Positions 7,893 through 16,090 of a DNA stretch of 31,776 bases are shown piece by piece. Positions within the stretch are counted from its first letter, which is position 1, and every line of letters begins with the position of its first letter. A model generated the notes under the pieces. That model made no database searches, was not told the DNA's origin, and saw only the letters and a list, made by a program, of their open reading frames with translations. The position numbers and the translations under genes are program-made. Source of the stretch: CALARM01 sp036746235 (GTDB lineage Bacteria > Vulcanimicrobiota > SpSt-956 > JAKJGF01); the NCBI GenBank assembly GCA_036746235.1, contig DAIOEN010000069.1, positions 1 through 31,776 on the forward strand, written 5' to 3'.

Positions 7893-9179
7893 CTACTTAT
7901 TTTCACAGGGTTCAACATAGACGGTCAAACCTTCTACCTTTTTAACAACAACCTCTTCCCCTTCTTTCACATATCTTCCTGCAGTTACTGCACGCCACAG
8001 GGCACCATCAAGCATGATCTGTCCTTTCGGCTCAAGAGGATTTTTTACAATTCCCTTCTGTCCTGCAAGTCCTTCTACTCCAGTAGTAACTTTCTTTTTA
8101 TGGCTTCTGAGAACTGTAGTTATTATAAATACAAAAAATACGGTAGTCGTTCCCACTACCCCGAGAATAATACTCCACGAAACCTGGTAAAATGGCAGAT
8201 CAGAATTAAAAAGAAAGATAGAACCTAAAATCATTGAAATTATTCCTCCTGCAGTAAGAATTCCATGAGTAGGTGCTTTAATATCTATTATAAAAAGAAT
8301 AAAGGCAAATACTAACAGTGCAAGACCTGCATAATTTACAGGCAGGGTTCCCAGGGCAAAAAAAGCAAGGATAATACATATGCCTCCGACTACACCGGGA
8401 AATATGGACATAGGACTTGCCAGTTCATAAATCAAACCGTACGTTCCCAGTATGATTAATATATAAGCCACATTGGGATTGCTCAGAACATTAAGGAATT
8501 TTTCAGTAATACTCATAGGTATTTCCTTTATTATGGCACCGGAAGTTTTCAGAAAAACTGTTCCTTTTACCGTTTCAATCTTTAAACCGTCAATACTTTT
8601 CAGTAATTCTGTCAGATTAGCCGCTACAAGGTCTACAACCTTCAGTTGCAGCGCTTCTTTCTCTGTTGCGGAAACACTTTCCCTGACAGCTTTTTCTGCC
8701 CATTCCATATTTCTTCCTTTTTTATCTGCCGTTGTTTTTATCAGAGCCACAGAATCATTTGTTATCTTTTCTTTCATTTCCTTTGACATCTGCTGCTCAC
8801 CGTTTTCACCTATCATAACAGGATGGGCTGCTCCTATATTTGTATTTGGCGCCATAGCCGCCACATGAGCGGAAAGTGTTATAAACACCCCTGCAGACGT
8901 AGCACTGGCCCCGCCGGGAGACACATAAACAACAACAGGTATTTCGGAATTAATAATTTTCTGCATTATGTCTTTCATTGAATCCATAAGGCCGCCAGGT
9001 GTGTCCATTTCCACGACAAGACACATGGCATCATTCGCTTTTGCCTCATTCAGAGCTCTTTTAAAATAAGTATCCGTAACGGGTCCTATAGGGCCTTTCA
9101 TCTTCATTACATATACGGAACCACTGTCTTTTGCAGAAACAGATATGGATAAAAGCAATATAATAATAAAGAAAATCAA
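7893..9179 (-). CDS. NfeD-family membrane-bound serine protease (NfeD1b, ClpP-class)
   Basis: Residues 1-16 form the signal core (IFFIIILLLSISVSA). The ClpP-like protease domain (~20-230) keeps the Ser-Lys dyad known for archaeal PH1510: S95 in GGASATSAGVF and K138 in EKITND. Four or so TM segments follow (~235-360), then a C-terminal OB-fold domain (GLAGQKGIVKNP to VEGLTVYVEP). It cleaves membrane-associated substrates and pairs with the slipin encoded downstream. The start is puzzling. TTG 9179 gives a signal peptide with no positive N-region and has no ribosome site. An in-frame ATA at 9191 lies 6 nt after a strong GGAGGG and would add KKLL before the hydrophobic core. I give the conventional TTG but think initiation at 9191 is more likely. 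Function well supported. Confidence 0.92.
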   Translation of the reverse strand: MIFFIIILLLSISVSAKDSGSVYVMKMKGPIGPVTDTYFKRALNEAKANDAMCLVVEMDTPGGLMDSMKDIMQKIINSEIPVVVYVSPGGASATSAGVFITLSAHVAAMAPNTNIGAAHPVMIGENGEQQMSKEMKEKITNDSVALIKTTADKKGRNMEWAEKAVRESVSATEKEALQLKVVDLVAANLTELLKSIDGLKIETVKGTVFLKTSGAIIKEIPMSITEKFLNVLSNPNVAYILIILGTYGLIYELASPMSIFPGVVGGICIILAFFALGTLPVNYAGLALLVFAFILFIIDIKAPTHGILTAGGIISMILGSIFLFNSDLPFYQVSWSIILGVVGTTTVFFVFIITTVLRSHKKKVTTGVEGLAGQKGIVKNPLEPKGQIMLDGALWRAVTAGRYVKEGEEVVVKKVEGLTVYVEPCENK

Positions 9180-9271
9180 AAGCTTTTTTATAAAAAACCC
9201 TCCTTTCAGATTTCAATAAGGACATACACACTGAGGTGAGCATAAATGATACATACATGCTCTCATGACCT

Positions 9272-9289
9272 GTAACGCGTGACGGGAGG
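9272..9289. repeat. Short heptanucleotide repeat, GTRACGC family
   Basis: GTAACGC and GTGACGG followed by GAGG, a minimal two-unit copy in the divergent gap between nfeD and the sigma factor gene. The rest of the gap 9180-9551 holds the regulatory box at 9394-9444 and otherwise AT-rich sequence. Confidence 0.7.
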
Positions 9290-9393
9290 CAAACCTTTAT
9301 TGTATATTTATGCTCAGGTCAGTAAATAATAAATATCTTATCTATGATATAATTATAACAAATTATACGGACAAAATTCACAAAAAAATAAAT

Positions 9394-9444
9394 AAATATT
9401 TTTCGGAAAATTCATTTTTTTTGACTCTTCTATTATAGAGGGAT
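9394..9444 (+). promoter_or_regulatory. Conserved box, copy 1: candidate promoter/operator of the sigma factor operon
   Basis: Layout in order: a near-palindrome ATTTTTCGGAAAATT, a T-rich stretch, TTGACTCTT (9421-9429), then ATTATAGAGGGAT. TTGACT has a TATTTT (9444-9449) 17 nt downstream that could serve as -10. The same ordered elements occur on the minus strand at 22244-22296 and 30443-30535, each upstream of a gene. Here it precedes the sigma factor start by about 110 nt. Confidence 0.6.
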
Positions 9445-9551
9445 ATTTTAGAGAATAAATTATTTAGATAAGTTGCTTCTACATAATTTTCATCTAAAGC
9501 CTTATTTTACGCCATTAAAAATGAAAATTCCTATACCCTTAAATTACTGAT

Positions 9552-10412
9552 ATGATAAAGAATATAACAAAAATAAGTGAAGCAGAAATTATAGAAATAA
9601 TAAAAAAGAGCCATGAAGCAAAAGATAAAATAATGGAGTTTTATCTCAAGCCATTGGAAAAATTTCTGAATACCATAGTGGACTGTAATACAGGTGAAGA
9701 AATTGCAAAAAGAGTAATGGAAAGTGCTCTGTCAAGCAATCTTCACAGGCCCTATTTTTCATCTTTTGATGTATGGCTTCTTACATGGCTCCAGGATCAT
9801 CTGGTAGGGTATAAAATTTCAAAACATGAATTTTTCTCATATTTCGAATCCCTGGAATTGAAAGAAGAAAGATTATTATTAAACAATCTTTTAAGAGGTG
9901 AAGAAGCAGCGACAGAACTTTACCGGAGATATTCAAAGTTTGTAATAACAAAAATAATTAATTCAGGTATTAATATGAAAGAAGTAGAAGATTTGCTACA
10001 GGAAATTTTTCATATAGCCTTTTCACATATTTCCCGGTTGAGAGATACGGGATCTTTTAAATGCTGGCTGGGAAAAATTTCCAGTAATTATGCTTATAAA
10101 ATAAGGGAAAAAACAAAAAAGATGGGAGAAATATCTCTGGATTCTCTGGAACTGGATAATTTAGTTGCAGATTGTGAAGATAACAATCCTGTGAATAAAA
10201 CACTCAGAGAGGAAGAAATTAATGTTCTTAAAGAAGGGTTATCATCACTGGAAGAAAAGTATAAAAAGGCAATATTTCTGAAATATTTTAAAGATAAAGA
10301 TTATAAAGAAATAGCACAGATAGAAGGTATAAATATTAAATCTGCCTACAGAAGAGTTTGTTACGGTATAAAAAAGCTGAGAGACTCTCTTATATCAATC
10401 GGCAAAAACTGA
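9552..10412 (+). CDS. ECF-type RNA polymerase sigma factor with duplicated region-2-like domain
   Basis: Residues ~115-190 match sigma region 2 (EVEDLLQEIFHIAFSHI, then GSFKCWLGKISSNYAYKIR) and ~230-283 match region 4 (LSSLEEKYKKAIFLKYF with helix-turn-helix YKEIAQIEGINIKSAYRRV). The extra ~110 N-terminal residues align by eye with region 2 as well (IMEFYLKPLEKFLNTIV, then SSFDVWLLTWLQDHLVGYK), suggesting a decayed tandem duplication. ATG 9552 is the first start after an in-frame stop, yet no Shine-Dalgarno precedes it, so translation is weak or leaderless. The anti-sigma-like gene follows 30 nt downstream, as is usual for ECF pairs. The conserved box upstream may mark autoregulation. Confidence 0.82.
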   Translation: MIKNITKISEAEIIEIIKKSHEAKDKIMEFYLKPLEKFLNTIVDCNTGEEIAKRVMESALSSNLHRPYFSSFDVWLLTWLQDHLVGYKISKHEFFSYFESLELKEERLLLNNLLRGEEAATELYRRYSKFVITKIINSGINMKEVEDLLQEIFHIAFSHISRLRDTGSFKCWLGKISSNYAYKIREKTKKMGEISLDSLELDNLVADCEDNNPVNKTLREEEINVLKEGLSSLEEKYKKAIFLKYFKDKDYKEIAQIEGINIKSAYRRVCYGIKKLRDSLISIGKN

Positions 10413-10442
10413 TCCGATAGAATCAGTCAGGAGGTGTTTTAT

Positions 10443-12563
10443 ATGGGGTGTCCGGATACTGACACAATCTACAGTTATATACTTGAAGAGATAACAGGAG
10501 AAAAGAAAAAAACCATTCAAAAGCATATAGAGGAATGTCATATATGTCAGACAAGGCTCATTGAACTCAGAAAAGATATAGATAAAATAGAAATATTTTT
10601 AAAGAATTACACATGGGAGACTTTAAATAATAATAGAAATGACAGTTCTTCCAGGTTAAATAAAAAAGAAATAAAAGATATTAACCATCTGAGCAGTGCG
10701 ACTTCCTCTGCATATTCAGAAAAAAAATGGAAGATAGTGAAAAACCAGATAATGAGTATATATTTCCTCCTGTGGAAAAATATATTTTTCCGGTACAGGA
10801 TAAGAAAAAAACTTATATTTGCCTTTACGGCTATAATGATAATTTTATTTATTCCAGTGGTTTTAACAATTTTTACCGATGAAAAGGCAACATATATAAA
10901 ATACAGCATTGAATCAACAATTTACCCCGCCGATCCTGTTCCTGTTTATAATCTTGGCCTTATCACAAGGGAAAAAGATCCACGGGAAGCAAAAAAATTA
11001 ATAGAGAAAGCCTATCTTCTGGATCATAACTATGCAGTTTCTTATTATGATTTCGGCAAAACTTCCATTCCCGAATTAAAAAAAATCGTAATTTTATCTA
11101 ACTGCCATAACGACTATATAACACAGGGCATGTCTTTCTCCGTAAAAGATAAATTATCCCTTATAAAAACCCTGAGCCCTGTATCAGGAGATTTATGGGA
11201 TGAAATCAACAATCAAAAAAACATGGAAGAAGCCTGTAAAACTGCAGCCAGACTCGGAGGGAAATATCTTTTATTTCTGAATAATCTATACTTAAATAAA
11301 AATCAATGGAACCTGGACTACAGTCTCATAGAAATTGTGGGGAAAAAAGTAATAGCGAGCGGTATACTTGTATCTCCGTCAATAGTGCAGCTCCAGATTA
11401 ATCTCGTCGTAGAAGTTGCCAGAACTATTACCGGCAATCTGACAGAAATGGAAGAAAAAATATTAAAAAAACCGCCCTGCAATGCTGAAACTTTTAAGCT
11501 TTATCTGGAAGGTAAAGGCCATTATTACAGATATGTAGAGGAAGACAACAGAACAGCAATAAAGCTTTTTCGGAAAGCAATAACGTTAGAACCCGATTTT
11601 GCTCCTGCCTATGCCGCTCTCGCAGATTCTTTAACACAGCAGTACGGACTCTTTAACGACAGAAAAGAAAATTTAATAAAAGAAGCCATAGAATATGCAA
11701 AAAAAGCACTTTCCATAGATCCGTCACTTGCGGAAGGCTATAAAAGCCTGGGACTATCTTTCAGCTATCTCGGTAACAGAAAAGAAGGAATAAAAGAATA
11801 TGAAAAAGCACTTTTAATAAATGAAAATTATACGGAAGTATACATAAATCTTGCCATGTTGTTCCTCAATGAAAGAGATTTCGATAAAGCCTTCACCATG
11901 CTCCAGAAGGCAGTTAAAACCAATTCGTTTTCTTCTGAAGCACATAAAGAACTTGCCAATTATTACCTTATAAAGAGAAATTATAAAAATGCCATAAAAG
12001 AATATGAAACAGCCATAGACGCAGGATTTATTAACAGACACAGCCTTTTTCAGAGTTATAGCAATATAGCTCTCTGCTATAAACTCGAAGGAAAACAGGA
12101 AAAGGCCATCTTCTTTCTGGAAAAAGCACTTTCAGTAAATCCAGATAAAGGAATAACCTGTTTTGAACTGGGCGAAATATTTAACAGTGCAGGTAAAGAA
12201 GAAAAAGCCATAAAATATTACAGAGATTATTTAAAGATTGAGCCGGACGGCAAATTCAGTATCAGAGTAAAAACAACATTAAAACTTCTGGAAGATAAAA
12301 AAGGAAAAATAGAAGGACTTGTAACGGACAGGTCAGGAGAAAATCCTGCCGGTCTGAAGGTTATATATAGAAAAAAATCTCCTCTCCCGGAAGAATTTAT
12401 TTCAATTACAGATAAAAGAGGTTTTTATACCATTACTCTTCCTGCCGGACGTTATAATTGTTCAGAAGTTAGAAGACATAAAAAATCCGTCGTGCTGAAA
12501 AAGGCTTATGAAGTAAAGGTAATACCGGGACATGTACAGAATATGGATATATACGTAAACTGA
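10443..12563 (+). CDS. Membrane anti-sigma-like protein: zinc-finger, TM segment, FlgO-like and TPR domains, carboxypeptidase-regulatory-like domain
   Basis: The N-terminus has the anti-sigma zinc motif H28-x3-C32-x2-C35 (KHIEECHIC). One TM segment follows at about 124-144. The outer part holds a domain like the FlgO/TolB-N-type module that precedes TPRs in bacterial signalling proteins (LGGKYLLFLN, then VEVARTITGNL and AETFKLYLEGKGHYYR), and about six TPRs (~365-595; e.g. AIKLFRKAITLEPDFAPAYA). It ends with a carboxypeptidase-regulatory-like beta-sandwich (~605-690; KIEGLVTDRSG, TDKRGFYTITLPAG). Family knowledge suggests it holds the upstream sigma factor at the membrane and releases it on an envelope cue sensed by the outer domains. 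ATG 10443 sits 7 nt after AGGAGGT; a GTG at 10434 overlaps that site and is rejected. Confidence 0.8.
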   Translation: MGCPDTDTIYSYILEEITGEKKKTIQKHIEECHICQTRLIELRKDIDKIEIFLKNYTWETLNNNRNDSSSRLNKKEIKDINHLSSATSSAYSEKKWKIVKNQIMSIYFLLWKNIFFRYRIRKKLIFAFTAIMIILFIPVVLTIFTDEKATYIKYSIESTIYPADPVPVYNLGLITREKDPREAKKLIEKAYLLDHNYAVSYYDFGKTSIPELKKIVILSNCHNDYITQGMSFSVKDKLSLIKTLSPVSGDLWDEINNQKNMEEACKTAARLGGKYLLFLNNLYLNKNQWNLDYSLIEIVGKKVIASGILVSPSIVQLQINLVVEVARTITGNLTEMEEKILKKPPCNAETFKLYLEGKGHYYRYVEEDNRTAIKLFRKAITLEPDFAPAYAALADSLTQQYGLFNDRKENLIKEAIEYAKKALSIDPSLAEGYKSLGLSFSYLGNRKEGIKEYEKALLINENYTEVYINLAMLFLNERDFDKAFTMLQKAVKTNSFSSEAHKELANYYLIKRNYKNAIKEYETAIDAGFINRHSLFQSYSNIALCYKLEGKQEKAIFFLEKALSVNPDKGITCFELGEIFNSAGKEEKAIKYYRDYLKIEPDGKFSIRVKTTLKLLEDKKGKIEGLVTDRSGENPAGLKVIYRKKSPLPEEFISITDKRGFYTITLPAGRYNCSEVRRHKKSVVLKKAYEVKVIPGHVQNMDIYVN

Positions 12564-12740
12564 TTATTATCCCTCACAATAACTTTTATACCTTCAATCA
12601 CAACTTATGAAACCTTATACCTTTATCCAATATTAGATTACTATTATAAAAATTTTCAACTATGAAAGGAAGGATTATTTATTTTTAAAATAGAATTGAT
12701 AAAATAATTTATTATAATAGTATATATTAGAGGAGGTTTT

Positions 12741-13853
12741 ATGTTAAAAAAGTTTAAAATAATAACTCTGTTTTTATTTTTAATATATTTGATATCAGGC
12801 TGCGGAGACGGAGGAACAGGGACGTCTGTTTCTACCAGCGCCCCTGCCGGTAATCCTACAGATAGTCCTTTATCGATTTCAACACCGACTCAGACTCCTG
12901 TTGTGACATCAACTCCAGTTAAAACTGCAACACCTGCACAGGAACAGACTGTGACTCCGACCATGACACCCACTAAAACACCGGCCATAACACCGACTAA
13001 AACACCTGTACCGACTAAAACACCTGCGGCAACAGCTACAATAACGGCTACCCCAAACTATAATGCTGAATTAGTATTTAAAAGTGCTGACATAACAATA
13101 GATAAATATGATGTAAAAGAAGTCAGAATAGAATTCAAAAACACCGGTATTCTGCCATGGGATCCAGCCAGAGTACATCTTGCGCCATCCAATCCCCGCA
13201 ACAGAATAACTCACCTTCAATATCCGGGAGATACAAACAACTGGCTTTCTGCAACCAGAATAAAAATGCAGCAAAAAAATCCTGTAGAACCGGGAAAGAT
13301 AGCAGTTTTTATATTCTATATATCTCCTGACTCGGAATACAGGTCAGGCCCCCAGGGTTTTGAACTGGTAGCAGACAGTATATATGAAGGCGTAACTCAC
13401 TGGTTCGGACAGAATGGCTATGCAGAAATAAATATAGAAGTATCGGAAAAATTATATTATCTTGCAGAACTTGTATCTAAAAGCCCTGACACGACGGTTG
13501 AAAGGTATCAGACAAAACAGCTGACTGTAACATTTAAAAATACAGGAACAGTGGCATGGGATCCTAATACAGTACATCTCGGTACAACAAACCCTCATGA
13601 CAACCCGTCTCATCTTTATACAGCGGGACATGGCTGGCTGAATAATAACAGGATAGGAATGCAGCAGACATCCCCGGTTCAACCCGGTCAGACTGCTGAT
13701 TTTATCTTTAATATAACACCTGACAGTCTCTACAGTTCTTCCAAACAGGAATTTGAACTGGTGGCAGACGGGACATACGAAGGTGTACCAAACCAGTGGT
13801 TCGGGTGGTATGACGGTTATGTGCAGATTTATGTAACGGTAACGGAACCATAA
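12741..13853 (+). CDS. Lipoprotein with Thr/Pro linker and two NBR1-type Ig-like domains
   Basis: A signal peptide ends in lipobox LISGC (C21). A low-complexity linker (~25-108) rich in TPT and TKTP words follows, probably an extended stalk. Two homologous domains (~112-232 and ~236-370) follow, each with FKNTG, W-DP, a VHL(G/A)-x-x-NP(H/R) region, an RI-MQQ-x-PV-PG strand, FELVAD and a WFG ending. This resembles the NBR1-type Ig-like fold. Likely a surface-exposed adhesin or binding protein; no catalytic site seen. A strong GGAGG precedes ATG 12741. It lies 178 bp after the anti-sigma-like gene on the same strand. The two domains are clearly internal duplicates. Confidence 0.82.
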   Translation: MLKKFKIITLFLFLIYLISGCGDGGTGTSVSTSAPAGNPTDSPLSISTPTQTPVVTSTPVKTATPAQEQTVTPTMTPTKTPAITPTKTPVPTKTPAATATITATPNYNAELVFKSADITIDKYDVKEVRIEFKNTGILPWDPARVHLAPSNPRNRITHLQYPGDTNNWLSATRIKMQQKNPVEPGKIAVFIFYISPDSEYRSGPQGFELVADSIYEGVTHWFGQNGYAEINIEVSEKLYYLAELVSKSPDTTVERYQTKQLTVTFKNTGTVAWDPNTVHLGTTNPHDNPSHLYTAGHGWLNNNRIGMQQTSPVQPGQTADFIFNITPDSLYSSSKQEFELVADGTYEGVPNQWFGWYDGYVQIYVTVTEP

Positions 13854-13957
13854 TGTTTTATGAGGAGCATAACCCGTTACGCGAGAAGAACAAATTCTCA
13901 TTCTTCGTTTTGACCGAAGCGGTTACGGTCGTTAGTGAATAGTGAAAGGAGAATAAA
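13854..13957. repeat. Repeat remnants between lipoprotein genes
   Basis: A degenerate heptad (CGTTACGCGAG, 13875-13885), a small hairpin TGACCG-AAG-CGGTTA (13911-13925) and two AGTGAAT/AGTGAAA units (13934-13947) just before the next gene's AGGAG. A like hairpin, TGACCG-GAG-CGGTCA, lies at 22170-22184. Confidence 0.5.
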
Positions 13958-15964
13958 ATGTATAAAATTATCATTTTAATATTATGTTTACTCGTCGGAT
14001 GCGGTGGAGGCGGAGGAATTACTCCGACAGTCAATCAAAACAGCCAGATAACTCCCACTCCTGTTATGACTCCATCTGCCACTACTGTTTTAACTCCTGT
14101 TTCCGGTTCTATAAGTGGCTATATATACAGTTTTAATAATAATACTGACAGTATGGTTGCTCTTTCTTCTGTCATAGAAAATCCGGTAGACGGATATAAC
14201 CCTGTAAGTGATGTTCATATAGCTCTTATGTCTGACCCAAGAATTTCTTCTGTTAGCGACAAAAACGGTTTTTTCCAGCTGAATAATGTTCCTTTAAGTC
14301 AGATAGGAAATCTGACAATCCTTCAGGCTTCTCATTCGAAATATTTACCCCTTCTTTTCTTTTCTATGAGTAACCAGAAAGGTTCTTCTTCCGATATAGT
14401 CAAATTATATATCCTCCCGGAATCGGCAAGTCTTATTATTGGAAGAATTATACAATTTACCTGTTTTGGTGAAGATTCTTCCAGCAGGCTTATAAATCCT
14501 GATACAGTATCATGGCAACTGGAGGGCAATATCGGCACCCTTTACCAGAACGGGTTATTTGTTGCCACCTCGGCAGGGAACGGAAAAATCATAGCAACAG
14601 CAGGATCTATAAAAAAAGAAATAAATATAGTTGTACTGTCAACAGAAAGCACCGGTTCTTTAAAAGGACAGATTACCTATTCTGACGGTACTCCTGCAGA
14701 GGAAGTTTTTGTTACCACCAGTGTTACTTCCTGGTCAAACGAAACAGATAGCAATGGAAATTATACTCTGGAAAATATTCCTTCAGGAAACAGAACTTTG
14801 AAAATCATAAGAAACGGCAATGTTATATGGGAAGGTAATGTACTGGTAGGAGAAAACAATGAAACAGTCTTTAATGTAGTATTAAATTCATTACCTCCTG
14901 CACCTGTTATATCGTCCATAATGCCTGAAAAAGCAGCACCTGGCACAGAGGTTCAAATTACAGGAACTTATTTCGGTTCTTCACAGGAAGATAGTTATAT
15001 AAAACTCGGAGACAGTAAGGTCACCCCCGAATCATGGAGTGACACTCTGATAAAATTTATCATTCCTTACGGATCTGTTAGCGATTCATTAACAGTATAT
15101 GTAAAAAGTCAAAAAAGCAATGCAGTTACCCTTGTAATTACCTTTACAAACCCGATACCGACTCCAGATGCAAATTCTCCTTATAAAGGACAGTTAATAA
15201 ATAAAAGTGATGATGTTACGGTAAAACGCTATGCTTCAATAGAATTAATGTTTCAATATAAAAATACAGGAACAATAGAATGGGATCCCAGTGTAGTTTA
15301 TCTGGGAACCAGTAATCCCCATGACAGGACAACAAAGCTTTACACACAGAATGACAGCTGGGTATCACAGACAAGGATAAAAATGGAGGAAATAACTCCT
15401 GTATATCCAGGAAGTACGGCAACATTTAAATTTCTTATTACACCTGATGAGTTCTTCTGGTCAGGTTCAGAAGGGTTTGAACTCAGGGCAGACAGTCCTT
15501 ATAAAGACAACCCTGCCTGCTGGTTCGGTGAAAGCAGTTACGGCGCAGTCTATGTTACAGTTACGGACAGGTATATGTACCAGGGAAATCTTATCTATAA
15601 AACACCGGATATGACAGTTACCAGACATCAGACCGGACAGATCCATATGAAATTTAAAAACACAGGAACAATGGAATGGCATCGCAATGTGGTACATCTC
15701 GGATCAAGTTCTCCCCGTAACAGGGTAACCCATCTCTATACAGAAGACGGAACATGGCTTACATATAACAGAATAAGCATGGTTCAGACCTCTCCTGTTC
15801 AGCCGGGAGAAGAAGCAGACTTTATTTTTACCATAACACCTGACAGTGACTATACATCATCCCTGCAGGCTTTCGAACTTGTGGCAGATGATGTATATAT
15901 TATACCCGATCAATGGTTCGGAGGAAATAGTTATGGTGAGGTCAGGGTTAATGTAAGTGAGTAG
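13958..15964 (+). CDS. Multidomain lipoprotein: carboxypeptidase-regulatory-like, Ig-like, IPT/TIG and two NBR1-type Ig domains
   Basis: Lipobox LLVGC gives C15, then a poly-Gly and TPT linker. Domains in order by eye: a carboxypeptidase-regulatory-like sandwich (~50-150; SDKNGFFQLNNVP), a bacterial Ig-like domain (~155-228; DTVSWQLEGNIGTL, NGLFVATSAGNGKI), a second regulatory-like sandwich (~233-310; GSLKGQITYSDGTPAEEV, NGNYTLENIPSG), an IPT/TIG domain (~313-396; PVISSIMPEKAAPGTEVQIT) and two NBR1-type Ig repeats (~408-530 and ~540-668) closely like those in the previous gene. All are non-enzymatic beta-sandwiches, so a long surface rod used in adhesion or ligand binding is the likeliest role. 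ATG 13958 follows AAAGGAG. Probably cotranscribed with its neighbours. Confidence 0.83.
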   Translation: MYKIIILILCLLVGCGGGGGITPTVNQNSQITPTPVMTPSATTVLTPVSGSISGYIYSFNNNTDSMVALSSVIENPVDGYNPVSDVHIALMSDPRISSVSDKNGFFQLNNVPLSQIGNLTILQASHSKYLPLLFFSMSNQKGSSSDIVKLYILPESASLIIGRIIQFTCFGEDSSSRLINPDTVSWQLEGNIGTLYQNGLFVATSAGNGKIIATAGSIKKEINIVVLSTESTGSLKGQITYSDGTPAEEVFVTTSVTSWSNETDSNGNYTLENIPSGNRTLKIIRNGNVIWEGNVLVGENNETVFNVVLNSLPPAPVISSIMPEKAAPGTEVQITGTYFGSSQEDSYIKLGDSKVTPESWSDTLIKFIIPYGSVSDSLTVYVKSQKSNAVTLVITFTNPIPTPDANSPYKGQLINKSDDVTVKRYASIELMFQYKNTGTIEWDPSVVYLGTSNPHDRTTKLYTQNDSWVSQTRIKMEEITPVYPGSTATFKFLITPDEFFWSGSEGFELRADSPYKDNPACWFGESSYGAVYVTVTDRYMYQGNLIYKTPDMTVTRHQTGQIHMKFKNTGTMEWHRNVVHLGSSSPRNRVTHLYTEDGTWLTYNRISMVQTSPVQPGEEADFIFTITPDSDYTSSLQAFELVADDVYIIPDQWFGGNSYGEVRVNVSE

Positions 15965-15973
15965 TGAGTCGTA

Positions 15974-15996
15974 GGTGCGACCCCCTGTGGTCGCCC
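15974..15996. repeat. Interspersed palindrome (GGTGCGACC...GGTCGCCC)
   Basis: GCGACC (15977-15982) pairs with GGTCGC (15989-15994) around a 6-nt loop. This GTAGGGGCGACCC-type hairpin is a widespread intergenic repeat in environmental bacterial genomes. It lies 10 nt after the stop of the upstream lipoprotein gene. Confidence 0.65.
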
Positions 15997-16014
15997 TGTA
16001 ATCGGTGAAAACAC

Positions 16015-16075
16015 GCATTACGCATCACGCATTACGAAACCACCTGTTACACGCGTTAGGCATCACGATTATAGT
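16015..16075. repeat. Heptanucleotide repeat, GCATYAC family
   Basis: GCATTAC, GCATCAC, GCATTAC (16015-16035) and related words to 16069, again with a 7-bp period. This is the last heptad array in the window; the right half has none that I can see. Confidence 0.7.
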
Positions 16076-16090
16076 AAAAGGAGAAATATC

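Noticed and set aside
7763..7945. Small open frame with FTLHFSLF repeats
   Set aside because: It is a translation of the TTCACTC heptad array; the repeats are non-coding.
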